Origin: Corynebacterium doosanense CAU 212 = DSM 45436
Lineage (GTDB): Bacteria > Actinomycetota > Actinomycetes > Mycobacteriales > Mycobacteriaceae
Assembly (NCBI RefSeq): GCF_000767055.1
Contig: NZ_CP006764.1
Span: 1,178,001-1,242,000, forward strand
Direction of reading: 5' to 3'
DNA: 64,000 bases
The translations under genes and the position numbers were made by a program. This document shows, one piece after another, positions 29,904 through 39,450 of the stretch. Every line of letters starts with the position of its first letter. Position 1 is the first letter of the stretch. The notes below the pieces were generated by a model that saw nothing but the letters and a program-made list of their open reading frames with translations, was not told the DNA's origin and did not search any database.

Positions 29904-30814
29904 CCCGCTCCTTCGGTCTCGGACCGATGCCCGGCACGTCGGTGGCGGAGGCCGCGGACATCATCGTCAGCGAGACGAGCCTGCCGCACCTTCCGCTGCT
30001 GCCCGCGCATGGCCTCGGCTATGACCCGGTCGCCGTCACCGCGGCGATGGTCCCATACGTGAGTATCACCCGTGGCCCGCGCGGCTGGGTGCTTGCCGAC
30101 CGCCCCTCCGCCCCGCGTCTGGACGGCGACCTCGACGCCTGCGAGGCCGTTTGGGGCGAGTTGCCCGCGGTGAAGATGCAGGCCCTGGGGCCTTTCTCTC
30201 TTGCCGCGTCGGTGGAGCTCGCCAGCGGGCACCGGGCGATCACCGACCGCGGCGCGCTGCGTGATCTCACGGAGGCACTTATCGACGGGTTGTCGGACTT
30301 TTCGCGGGGCCTGGCCAGGCGCTTCGGCGGGGACGTGGTGGTGCAGCTCGACGAGCCGCTGCTGCCAGCCATTGTTGCCGGCCAGCTGCGCGGTACCTCC
30401 GACCTGGATTCCATTCGGGCGATTCATCCGGAGGACCTGCGTGATGGATTGAGCTCCGTCGTTTCCGGGTTGGATCACGAGGTGCTGCTCAACCAGGCCG
30501 GTTACGCTCCACTGTGGGAGGTGGCGCCGTGCGAAGTGCTGGTCAGCGTGGACAAGGTGCGCGGGACGGCCCAGCTCGACGGGCTGGGCGAGGCGCTGAG
30601 TGCTGGTCGAGTCGGGCTCGGAGTGGCTCGAGGTGGTTCGGCGCGGGAGGCGGCGGTGGGGCTAGCCCGCCTGGTCGCGGAACTGGGAGTGGATCCCGTT
30701 TCTTTAGCCGGGGTGGACGTGTTTCCTGGTTCCACTGTGCTTGAGCCGGCCCGCGACTACGCCTTTGTGGCTGAGGTGGCCGCGATTCTGGAGTGTGACG
30801 CGGGGGACCTCTAG
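29900..30814 (+). CDS. MetE C-terminal-like protein without the zinc-ligand motif
   Basis: 304 residues, resembling the TIM-barrel catalytic half of cobalamin-independent methionine synthase as found next to ligA/mnmA in mycolata. The strand [12 protein letters not shown] is conserved. Where MetE-like proteins carry the His-x-Cys zinc ligands, this one reads [13 protein letters not shown], so the metal site is missing; the only cysteines are Cys in [15 protein letters not shown] and LECDAGDL. It may have lost methyl-transfer chemistry. It overlaps mnmA (ATGA) and is convergent with the ArsR gene. Confidence 0.75.
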   Translation: MTRSFGLGPMPGTSVAEAADIIVSETSLPHLPLLPAHGLGYDPVAVTAAMVPYVSITRGPRGWVLADRPSAPRLDGDLDACEAVWGELPAVKMQALGPFSLAASVELASGHRAITDRGALRDLTEALIDGLSDFSRGLARRFGGDVVVQLDEPLLPAIVAGQLRGTSDLDSIRAIHPEDLRDGLSSVVSGLDHEVLLNQAGYAPLWEVAPCEVLVSVDKVRGTAQLDGLGEALSAGRVGLGVARGGSAREAAVGLARLVAELGVDPVSLAGVDVFPGSTVLEPARDYAFVAEVAAILECDAGDL

Positions 30815-31263
30815 TGGTCCTCGGCAGCGGTGAGGATGGTCAGCAGCGGCACCACCCGGGCGGCCGGGATCTCGAAGGTGCCGTCCGGGTTCTTCGACAC
30901 CCAGCCGGCGGACTGCAGGGCACCGAGGTGGTGGTACGCGGACCCGGTGGAGGTCACCACCTCGTTCTCCACGAGGTGTGCGGCCGTCGCTTGATCGAAA
31001 AGCAGGTGTCGGAGGATGCCCGCCCTGGCAGGATGCGCGAGCGCGGCCAACCGCTCAAAGGACTCGGACCAGTCGACCGTCTCGAAGAAGGCCATCGGGC
31101 GCTCCCACACATACCGGTAACTCCGGCCGTTTCCGGACACGTCACCGCTGAACTGGACCGAGCCGTCCGCGTCAGACTTCTCCGGGGCTGCGTGGCCGAG
31201 GGCCGTCTCCAGAACGGAGACTCGGCGGTCCAGGTCGTCGATGCGTTCGTTCTGATCAGTCAC
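30811..31263 (-). CDS. ArsR-type winged-helix regulator
   Basis: 150 residues. N-terminal coiled-coil-like stretch NERIDDLDRRVSVLETALGH, then a winged helix (residues ~68-135): FERLAALAHPARAGILRHLLFDQATAAHLV, TSTGSAYHHLGALQSAGWV and a wing KNPDGTFEIPAARVVP. No Cys metal site is present, so it is not a metal sensor of the ArsR/SmtB kind. It is the last gene of an operon with a membrane protein and a serine hydrolase, and probably regulates it. Confidence 0.85.
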   Translation of the reverse strand: MTDQNERIDDLDRRVSVLETALGHAAPEKSDADGSVQFSGDVSGNGRSYRYVWERPMAFFETVDWSESFERLAALAHPARAGILRHLLFDQATAAHLVENEVVTSTGSAYHHLGALQSAGWVSKNPDGTFEIPAARVVPLLTILTAAEDH

Positions 31264-31547
31264 CGTTCCATGATGACAGAATCACCCGCGGCCGTGTGAT
31301 TCCGGGTTGAGACCGCCCGCCACGTGGCCAGGCCGATGACGAGGCCCAGCACGGCGCAGGTGAGCCACCAGACCCAGATGGGAATGGTCGTGTTCCATAC
31401 CGGAATCACCGCGAGGATGGCCACGGTGACCAGCGCGGAGACCGCCTGCGACATGGGTTTGTCGCCCCTGCGCCACAGCCGCCAGGCGTAGACCAGGAGC
31501 ATGAGCAGCATTGCCGCCACGACAAGGAAAGTAAGGTTCTGGCTCAT
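31260..31547 (-). CDS. Small membrane protein
   Basis: 95 residues from ATG 31547, with three hydrophobic helices (LTFLVVAAMLLMLLVYAWRL, AVSALVTVAILAVIPVW, IWVWWLTCAVLGLVIGLAT). It overlaps the serine hydrolase stop and the ArsR start by 4 bp each, so the three are translated as a unit. No family recognised; it resembles small integral proteins that accompany PadR/ArsR-type regulators. Confidence 0.75.
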   Translation of the reverse strand: MSQNLTFLVVAAMLLMLLVYAWRLWRRGDKPMSQAVSALVTVAILAVIPVWNTTIPIWVWWLTCAVLGLVIGLATWRAVSTRNHTAAGDSVIMER

Positions 31548-32569
31548 CGGTTGGTCTCCTCGAGAAGTGTGAGGCCAAGCTTGTCCACCTTGGCCGTGGA
31601 ATCGTTGACCACGTAGGCGGCGGTCCCCGCCTCGGGATCCAGCACGAGCATCGACTTGAACCCACCGGTTCCGCCGTTGTGCCACGCGACTCCCTCGGGG
31701 CGGTCGGTGACCCAGGTGAAGTCGGGGATACCGGTGTCCAGGAGGTGCTGGGCGTAGAGCGACATGTCTGCAGCGGTCGAGCGGATCGCACCCGCGGGGG
31801 CGTCGCCGTCCATCTCCCAGGGCTGGGACTCCCGGCCGTTGGCCAAGAGCCCCCGGGGCGACTCGCTGTCCGTTGACCCGGGGACTGCAAGGTAGGTGTG
31901 GGACATGCCGAGGGGTTGGAGGATTTCGTCGTTAAGCAACTGCTCATAGGACGTGCCCTGTGACTCGGCGATCACCTGGCCCAGCAGCGCAAATCCCAGG
32001 TTGGAGTAGTGCCGCTCACCCCGGTCCTTGAGATCCGCGGCGGCCGCCGCATCGATGACGTCCTGGCGAGTGGTGTCTGCGTAGGGGTTGGAGCCGAGGA
32101 ACAGCGTGCCCAGTTTCCGCGGAATCGACGAATTGCCCAGGCGGGGCAGCCCGGACGTGTGGTTTGCGAGCTCCTCGAGGGTCACGGTGCCGACGGGGGA
32201 ATCGCCCACGTCGATGACCTCGCCAACGGTGGTGTCGAGGGTGAGATCCCCGTCGTCGATGGCGTTCTGGAGCAGCTCGGCGGTGAAGGTCTTGGTGATG
32301 GAGCCGATCTCGAACTCGTCGTTCTCGTCGGCACCCAGGCCGCCGAAGGTCACGTTGTCATCGGAGATGGTGAAAGCGGAAAGGTGGTGGGCGGCGGCGG
32401 GGGCGGACTGGGACAGGACGTCGGAGACTGCGGGTGATCCGGTGGGTTGGTCGTCGGCGGTGCGGATGGGTTGTGGGCCGACGACGACAGCTGCGGCGGC
32501 GGCGATCAGGCCAGCGGCGACACCGGCGGCTAGTGCGGTCCGGCTGGGCCAGGTTGACTGCTTTTCCAT
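31544..32569 (-). CDS. Serine hydrolase of the class C beta-lactamase family, exported
   Basis: 341 residues from ATG 32569. N-terminal signal/anchor helix (RTALAAGVAAGLIAAAAAVVV), then the penicillin-binding fold: Ser90-I-T-Lys93, Tyr188-S-Asn190 and the third motif region WHNGGTGGFKS (H-N-G in place of KTG, as in esterase-like members). Likely a D-aminopeptidase, esterase or peptidoglycan enzyme on the cell surface rather than a resistance enzyme. The start is set by a good promoter with leaderless spacing; upstream ATGs at 32605 and 32590 would be inside it. Confidence 0.85.
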   Translation of the reverse strand: MEKQSTWPSRTALAAGVAAGLIAAAAAVVVGPQPIRTADDQPTGSPAVSDVLSQSAPAAAHHLSAFTISDDNVTFGGLGADENDEFEIGSITKTFTAELLQNAIDDGDLTLDTTVGEVIDVGDSPVGTVTLEELANHTSGLPRLGNSSIPRKLGTLFLGSNPYADTTRQDVIDAAAAADLKDRGERHYSNLGFALLGQVIAESQGTSYEQLLNDEILQPLGMSHTYLAVPGSTDSESPRGLLANGRESQPWEMDGDAPAGAIRSTAADMSLYAQHLLDTGIPDFTWVTDRPEGVAWHNGGTGGFKSMLVLDPEAGTAAYVVNDSTAKVDKLGLTLLEETNR

Positions 32570-32576
32570 AATTCCA

Positions 32577-32605
32577 AAGATACGGAACATTGGACGTGCG
32601 TGCAA
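32577..32605 (-). promoter_or_regulatory. Promoter of the serine hydrolase/ArsR operon
   Basis: Minus strand: TTGCAC (32605-32600), 17-bp spacer, TATCTT (32582-32577), then 7 nt to ATG 32569. Close to a sigma-A consensus and leaderless in geometry. Confidence 0.65.
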
Positions 32606-32635
32606 CCGGAACGGGATTGCTCTTGGGCGGTCTGG

Positions 32636-33313
32636 CTATCCGTGCATCGGCCAGGAGGTGTTGACGTCGTCGACGCTCTTTCCGCGTGACTCGAAGTACT
32701 TCCGCAGGCTGACCTGCATGTCGTGGTAGCCGACCGCCTGTACCTCCATGAGTTCGCCCGTGTCCAGCTCCTTGATATCGGGCCACATCTTGTTCACCTG
32801 CTTCCACGCGATGCGCGCGGCGGCCAGGGCGTCGGCTGTGGCCTCGTGGGCATTGCCCAGCGTGACGCTGTAGTGCTCCGACATGTCGGTGAGGTTGCGC
32901 TTGCCCTTGCGGTATGGGTCCTTGAGCCTGTCCACCACATACGGGTCGTAGACAGGACCGGTTACGGTGAAGTCGCCATTGGTCAGCTTGAGCAGCACGG
33001 ACAGGTCGTAGGCGGCATTGAAGACGACGAGGGTGAACCCCTTCTCCCATCCGTCCTTGATGCGCCGCACGGTCTCGTCGAGAACCTCCTCGTGGGGGCG
33101 GCCCTCCGTGCGGGCCTTCTCCGTGGTGATGCCGTGCACCTTGGCGGCTTCCTCGGGGATCTCGACCCCGGGGTCGGCGAGCATCTCCAGCTTCTCGGTG
33201 CTCCGGCCGTCGATCGTGATCAGCGCCGAGGTGACGATCCGTGCCTCCAGCGGGTTCGCCGACGTGGTCTCGAGATCGAAGGACAGCATGCGCGACGCGT
33301 CAAAATTGGCCAT
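32636..33313 (-). CDS. DEDDh-type 3'-5' exonuclease (DnaQ-like)
   Basis: 225 residues. Exo I motif LSFDLETT (Asp13, Glu15), Exo II region VVFNAAYDLSVL, Exo III HEATADALAAARIAW (His-x4-Asp). Also the tyrosine/His-rich SVTLGNAHEATADALA segment common to the epsilon-like nucleases. Likely a proofreading-type or RNA/DNA end-trimming exonuclease (epsilon-like). Start ATG 33313 lies 7 nt behind TACCCT on the minus strand. Confidence 0.9.
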   Translation of the reverse strand: MANFDASRMLSFDLETTSANPLEARIVTSALITIDGRSTEKLEMLADPGVEIPEEAAKVHGITTEKARTEGRPHEEVLDETVRRIKDGWEKGFTLVVFNAAYDLSVLLKLTNGDFTVTGPVYDPYVVDRLKDPYRKGKRNLTDMSEHYSVTLGNAHEATADALAAARIAWKQVNKMWPDIKELDTGELMEVQAVGYHDMQVSLRKYFESRGKSVDDVNTSWPMHG

Positions 33314-33320
33314 GGGCTAC

Positions 33321-33326
33321 AGGGTA
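33321..33326 (-). promoter_or_regulatory. Leaderless -10 (TACCCT) for the exonuclease
   Basis: TACCCT ends 7 nt before ATG 33313 on the minus strand. Confidence 0.45.
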
Positions 33327-33392
33327 GTACGCGGGGTGGGTTTGGGGATTTTCGTTGCTGAGGGCTGGCGTATGGATGTTCGAAGTTGGGGG

Positions 33393-33443
33393 TTGCGCCC
33401 GCAGAGACAGGTGCTATAATCGAACGTATGAACGAATCGGGGG
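33393..33443 (+). promoter_or_regulatory. Promoter of the first HNH gene with SOS-like half site
   Basis: TTGCGC (33393-33398), 16-bp spacer, perfect TATAAT (33415-33420), 7 nt, ATG 33428: a strong leaderless promoter. TCGAACGTATGAACGA (33420-33435) lies on the start codon; it matches the actinobacterial LexA box (TCGAAC-N4-GTTCGA) fully in the left half and at 4 of 6 in the right. Confidence 0.7.
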
Positions 33444-34861
33444 CGAGGGTTCTGGTCGAGCAGATCGACCAGGCGATGACGGGTCTGGCGCAGTTGTTGG
33501 CCGAACCCGCCACCGCTCATTTCGAATCGCTGCATCCTATTTTCGAGGATCTGGAACGAATTCTGGTCCGCAAGGCCGGGATCGACGCGGCGTTTGCCTG
33601 GGCCGCCGACATGAATCAAGCGGGATTCAAGGTGGGGTCCTCTCGCACGGTCGATTACCTGATGCAGGCGCTCGACCTGTCCCGCGCGGAGGCGATGGCG
33701 CGGCTGCGGCGGGGAAAGGCGCTGTTTGATCCGCCGGCTGAGCCGGAGCCCGAGCCCGCGGTGGACGAGGACGCCGCCGAGCGCGAGCGTCGACGGGTGG
33801 AGGCGCAGGAGAAGGCGGAGCGGGAACGCAAAGCCCAGGCGGCTGCCCGAGGCCGGGATGCCGCGGCCGAGAAGCGTGCAGTCATCGACGAGGAACTCCG
33901 TGCACTGTCACCGCACGCTTCCCCGGGATACAACGAACTCCTGGATCAGGCACTCGTCTATGCGCAGTCAAACGCAGTTGGCCTGCTGCGCCACTGGTTG
34001 CGGGAGCAGGTTCGCCTGGCCAACCGCGAGGTCAGCCGCCTCCACGAGGCCAACCGCGCGTTCCATCGGCGCTATGTTTCCCTCTCCGACCCGGACGAGT
34101 ACGGAGGCGTGCGTCTGAGCGGATACCTCCCCAGTGACATGGCCGCCATGCTTTCGGAGGCTCTGAACCCCGCGCGCACTACCGGGATGGAAGGCTCCGA
34201 GCTGCAGACCTTCGAGGGGATGAGCATGGGTAAGAAGCGTGCCCACATCCTCGCGGCGATGTGCCGGAACTTCCTGAACACCAAGACTCCTAACCTCCGC
34301 GGAGTGGGCTCCATCATCGTGTCCATGACGATGGAGGAGCTGGAGAACATGAAGGTTGATGACGTGTTCCCCACCAGCACGGGCCACCTCCTCGACCCCT
34401 TCGCATTGATGCGGCTCGGGGAGGCACGCAGCGACGCCTTCGTCATCCACGCCCAGGACGGCCAGGCCCTGTACACCGGAACGGGAAAGCGCACCGCAAA
34501 CCTCTGGCAGCGGATCGCGCTGTTCGCCTCCGAGCTGGTCTGCTCGCATCCCGACTGCGATCGGCCGATGTCCGACTGCCAGGTGCACCACATCGTCGCG
34601 GCCGCGAACGGAGGTGAGACCGAGCTAGCGAATCTCACGAACCTCTGCTGGGGGCACCACCGGGACAACAACGACAACCGGGAGCCGGTATCACCCTTCG
34701 GATGGGCCGACCGGGACCCGGGCAGTGGGAGAGTGGGCCACCGAAAACGGAGGGACGACCCGGTGGTGATGAATGATTCTCCAGCGGCCCAGCGCTCGGG
34801 TGGGGCCAAGATCAGGAAGAAGTATGCGGAAACCCAGGAACCGCTGTTTACTCCGGCATGA
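33428..34861 (+). CDS. HNH endonuclease-like protein with DUF222 (13E12 repeat family), copy 1
   Basis: 477 residues. N-terminal DUF222 region containing an Ala/Glu/Arg-rich coiled stretch (residues ~108-160) and a C-terminal HNH motif with paired cysteines ([38 protein letters not shown]). The family is abundant in actinobacteria, and in mycobacteria several members are SOS-inducible. A second, nearly co-linear copy starts at 58931; they share promoter, domain order and long identical blocks. Biological function is unknown. Confidence 0.9.
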   Translation: MNESGARVLVEQIDQAMTGLAQLLAEPATAHFESLHPIFEDLERILVRKAGIDAAFAWAADMNQAGFKVGSSRTVDYLMQALDLSRAEAMARLRRGKALFDPPAEPEPEPAVDEDAAERERRRVEAQEKAERERKAQAAARGRDAAAEKRAVIDEELRALSPHASPGYNELLDQALVYAQSNAVGLLRHWLREQVRLANREVSRLHEANRAFHRRYVSLSDPDEYGGVRLSGYLPSDMAAMLSEALNPARTTGMEGSELQTFEGMSMGKKRAHILAAMCRNFLNTKTPNLRGVGSIIVSMTMEELENMKVDDVFPTSTGHLLDPFALMRLGEARSDAFVIHAQDGQALYTGTGKRTANLWQRIALFASELVCSHPDCDRPMSDCQVHHIVAAANGGETELANLTNLCWGHHRDNNDNREPVSPFGWADRDPGSGRVGHRKRRDDPVVMNDSPAAQRSGGAKIRKKYAETQEPLFTPA

Positions 34862-34909
34862 CCACTCCCGTTTCCGGCCGCTGCGGTCTGCCCGGAGATA
34901 GGGGGGCCT

Positions 34910-34929
34910 TGCGGCGAATGCTCGCCGCA
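34910..34929 (+). other. Hairpin downstream of the HNH gene
   Basis: TGCGGCGA-ATGC-TCGCCGCA, an 8-bp perfect stem with a 4-nt loop, about 50 bp after the HNH stop. There is no T-run, so terminator function is doubtful. Confidence 0.45.
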
Positions 34930-34973
34930 GAACATAGTGTCGTTGTAATGGATACTGCTGATGTTCGGGAAGT

Positions 34974-35000
34974 AGAATCTCTTAGCCTTGATCCACCGAT
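34974..35000. repeat. Left candidate terminal inverted repeat of the IS element
   Basis: 27 bp beginning AGAATCTCTTAGCC and ending TGATCCACCGAT. Its reverse complement occurs at 36687-36713 with two mismatches (positions 7 and 10). Both repeats point inward around the transposase gene. Confidence 0.55.
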
Positions 35001-35156
35001 CTGCTTGATGTTCGGGGGCTCACTCGAATTTGAGCTCGGACACGATGAGCGGGCAGGAGGTAGTGTCCCGGTCTCTCACCGGTCTCTTCCACACTGAGCT
35101 TCCCGGAGGCTCCTCCATAACTCCGGTCTCGGGCCCCCCTTTCAGAGGCGAATTGG

Positions 35157-36578
35157 TCAGATCGACACTGTCCGGGGTGGTCCCAACGCCGATTGCCAGA
35201 GTCGTGAGAACTCCGTCGCCCACGGCCAGGCTCTCGGCAGGTGCAGGATCAGTTTCCTAGCCCGGTGAGCAATCCGGGCCGGGACGCTGATGATCCGTGT
35301 TCGCAGCGTCTGGGCGCGCACCTTGCCCATCCGTCCACCAACGACTCCGGCAGCAGCCCGCAGCAGGTTGTGCGTGATCGCTGCGACTGCGAGCCAAGCG
35401 GCGTTGGCGTTGAACACCCCGGAGGGCATATGCGCCAGGGCACCATTCTTCAGCTCCGCATTGATCTGCTCGATGATCGCGTGTCTGCGATGGATGTGAT
35501 CAGCAGCGACAGTGTCGAAACGATCCTGATCGACGGTGGTGAAGAACGCGTGGTACCGGAACAAGTTGAACAACGGGTCTTGCCCGGCAGCCCGTTTTGT
35601 TTCGTTGAGTTCCGGGATGCGTCTCACCACCAGACGCCCCGTCGTTTGCAGTGCCTTCTTCTTTGAGGTGAACGCGGTGAATGGGATCTCAGCGACTTCG
35701 GCCTTCGAAATCCATGCCCCGGAATCTTCGTCGTAGATCGCTTCGGGGTATTCGATGCCAGTCCAGGAGTCATCGCTGATCATTCCGATCGCTGCTTTGA
35801 CCCTTTTGTCCATGCGTACCGTGATCGACACATGAGCCCCGCCGTCGTGGGCGGCTTTGACGACGCCTGATGAGTAGTATGCCGAATCAGCGCGCACCAA
35901 CACCGAAGTGCCAGAGTTGATCCGGGTTGTGGTGGCCAGAGCGTCGGAGACGAATTTGTCAGCACCCCGGGCTGAGGAGGTTGAGCCTTTGCGCAGGCGT
36001 TGACCGACGATGATTTGGCCGGAACTGGCAGTCGATGCGGTCGCCAATAGTGCGTTGAGCCCGCGACTACCTTGGTAGCCGAACCCGGCTCCCTGCTTCG
36101 ACGCGGAGTGAACGTCGATGACGGTGTCGTCGACATCGACGAAGATCATTGACGCCTGTGCACTGTCCTGGTTCGTGGGCAGCAGCGGTGTGTGCGCGTT
36201 GAGGTTGGTCAGGAAGCGGGAGGAGATGGCGTCGAGTTGTCTGACGTGGCCGAAGGCGAACGAGCGGAGGAACGAGCCCAGTGTCGAAGGGGCGTAAACG
36301 CGGTCGAAGAGGTGTTTCATGCCGCCGTGGCGGACGATGTTCATGTCATCGATCGAGTCGGCCCCGGCAGCCATTCCTGCGACCAGGGTGGCCAGTTTCG
36401 GTGCTGGGTTCGCGCCTTTGTCCGCCCCGGTTGTGGTCACGGTCAGACGGTCTTCGGCGAGGGCTGGCAGGCCTGCCTTCTGGGCCAGTGCCATGATCGG
36501 GACCAGCCCGGTGGTTGCGGTGAGGTTCTCATCGTCGAAGGAATGGGACGCAGACGCGGGTGTGTGGTTGAATAGCAC
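35157..36578 (-). CDS. Transposase, IS1380 family
   Basis: 473 residues, intact. The DDE-type core is visible: FVDVDDTVIDVHSA, LVRADSAYYSSGVV with the second Asp, and HAIIEQINAELKNGALAHMPS containing the Glu (Y-x-x-E-like IEQINAELK). The C-terminus carries NAAWLAVAAITHNLLRA, typical of IS1380 members. GTG start at 36578 is buried in a perfect hairpin, which would limit translation from read-through transcripts. Codon use is not strikingly different from the chromosome, suggesting exchange among actinobacteria. Confidence 0.93.
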   Translation of the reverse strand: MLFNHTPASASHSFDDENLTATTGLVPIMALAQKAGLPALAEDRLTVTTTGADKGANPAPKLATLVAGMAAGADSIDDMNIVRHGGMKHLFDRVYAPSTLGSFLRSFAFGHVRQLDAISSRFLTNLNAHTPLLPTNQDSAQASMIFVDVDDTVIDVHSASKQGAGFGYQGSRGLNALLATASTASSGQIIVGQRLRKGSTSSARGADKFVSDALATTTRINSGTSVLVRADSAYYSSGVVKAAHDGGAHVSITVRMDKRVKAAIGMISDDSWTGIEYPEAIYDEDSGAWISKAEVAEIPFTAFTSKKKALQTTGRLVVRRIPELNETKRAAGQDPLFNLFRYHAFFTTVDQDRFDTVAADHIHRRHAIIEQINAELKNGALAHMPSGVFNANAAWLAVAAITHNLLRAAAGVVGGRMGKVRAQTLRTRIISVPARIAHRARKLILHLPRAWPWATEFSRLWQSALGPPRTVSI

Positions 36579-36589
36579 CTGAGAGGTGC
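36575..36589 (-). promoter_or_regulatory. Hairpin covering the transposase start codon
   Basis: GCACCT-GAG-AGGTGC on the plus strand; the complement of the GTG start codon (36576-36578) lies in one arm. An AAGGGG ribosome-binding site lies just upstream. Such start-site hairpins in insertion sequences block translation of transcripts entering from outside. Confidence 0.55.
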
Positions 36590-36686
36590 CCCTTTCTGGG
36601 CGGGATTGGTTGACTTAGAACATCATCATTTTCCCATTTCAGAGGGGGCATTTCCATTTCATGCGCGGCTTGATCCGGATACTCGC

Positions 36687-36713
36687 ATCGGTGGATCAAG
36701 GCTTAGCGATTCT
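36687..36713. repeat. Right candidate terminal inverted repeat of the IS element
   Basis: 27 bp; reverse complement of 34974-35000 with two mismatches. It ends 18 bp before the start of the following membrane protein gene, so the insertion has probably displaced that gene's own promoter. Confidence 0.55.
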
Positions 36714-36731
36714 GGGGGAAGCAAGGAATCA

Positions 36732-37289
36732 ATGCCGGGTGAGGAACCCTCGAGTTGGGTTGACCGACGCTGGGGAAGCTGGCTGCGGGCCCTAGTAGTT
36801 GCCGTTCTCACCGCTAGTGTCGCCGCGAAAATGGTGGAGCCGGAGAATGAACCCACCCTGCAGTGGCTCATGGTCGTCGCGGTTGTTCTGTGCCTGCTCG
36901 CTGGAATTGCCATCCTCTTCAATCCAGTGGACCCCGATCGAAGTGTGATTGCTGCCCTTATCCTGGCTCTAGCGGCACAGCTCGCCGGGTTAGTGGGCGG
37001 GGGGAACTTGGCGGTACCGGCCTTTCTTGCATTCCTGGCCTACGAGGCCGGTGCCTATTCCTCACACAGGGTGCGCCCGTGGCTGGGCTTCGGTATTTTT
37101 GGCGGCAGCGCCGCGATGGTGGTGGCTACCTCGATTCTTTTCCGGCCATGGCTGATGGATTCTGATTCGTCGCTGCTGGCGACGATTGGTGTCTGTGCCC
37201 TTGGCATCGTCATGGTGTGGATCGCTCCCTTTTTTGCGTGGTACTACGGGCTGGGAGTGCGGGGCAAACGCCGGCCAGCCGCCCGCTGA
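36732..37289 (+). CDS. Six-helix membrane protein, possibly the membrane half of a lost sensor kinase
   Basis: 185 residues from ATG 36732. Six hydrophobic helices (LRALVVAVLTASVAAKMV; LMVVAVVLCLLAGIAILF; SVIAALILALAAQLAGLV; VPAFLAFLAYEAGAYS; LGFGIFGGSAAMVVATSILF; LLATIGVCALGIVMVWIAPF) and a short basic tail GVRGKRRPAAR. The arrangement resembles the N-terminal domain of actinobacterial sensor histidine kinases, but the protein ends right after the last helix. Earlier in-frame starts lie inside the IS repeat. ligA follows closely. Could also be a complete small membrane protein. Confidence 0.65.
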   Translation: MPGEEPSSWVDRRWGSWLRALVVAVLTASVAAKMVEPENEPTLQWLMVVAVVLCLLAGIAILFNPVDPDRSVIAALILALAAQLAGLVGGGNLAVPAFLAFLAYEAGAYSSHRVRPWLGFGIFGGSAAMVVATSILFRPWLMDSDSSLLATIGVCALGIVMVWIAPFFAWYYGLGVRGKRRPAAR

Positions 37290-39356
<2,067 letters not shown>

Positions 39357-39403
39357 GGATCCTCAAACGCGGACAAATGTACAGATAAGGCCAGGTGTCC
39401 GCT

Positions 39404-39409
39404 AGGCTT
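39404..39409 (+). promoter_or_regulatory. Candidate -10 (TAGGCT) for the mycolyltransferase gene
   Basis: TAGGCT 41 bp upstream of ATG 39451, with TGTACA (39379-39384) as a poor, widely spaced -35. Unlike many neighbours this gene would have a ~35-nt leader, with GAGGGGACC as ribosome-binding site. Confidence 0.35.
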
Positions 39410-39450
39410 CTCGCAATTTAACGGGAAGTTCTGGACCGAGGGGACCGACC

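Larger units (their letters stand above)
34974..36713. mobile_element. IS1380-family insertion sequence (about 1.74 kb, ends provisional)
   Basis: A single transposase gene on the minus strand flanked by 27-bp imperfect inverted repeats (25 of 27 matching). The total of 1740 bp fits the IS1380 family. No clear target duplication is seen: 5 bp outside are GAAGT on the left and GGGGG on the right, so the true ends may differ or the insertion may be old. It sits between an HNH gene and a membrane protein gene. Confidence 0.75.

Noticed and set aside
34858..35097. 79-codon plus-strand frame starting ATGA-style on the HNH stop codon
   Set aside because: It runs across the hairpin at 34910 and the candidate left IS repeat, has no recognisable domain and no hydrophobic or basic pattern. 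The overlap is probably chance.
35141..36646. TTTCAGAGG on both sides of the transposase (35141-35149 and 36638-36646) as a target-site duplication
   Set aside because: If it were, the adjoining inside sequences (CGAATTGG and TGGGAAAA) should be inverted repeats, and they are not.
36606..36731. N-terminal extension of the membrane protein to 36606
   Set aside because: The extra 42 residues come from the IS end and its inverted repeat, contain no membrane or signal character and have no start signal; ATG 36732 gives a normal N-terminus.
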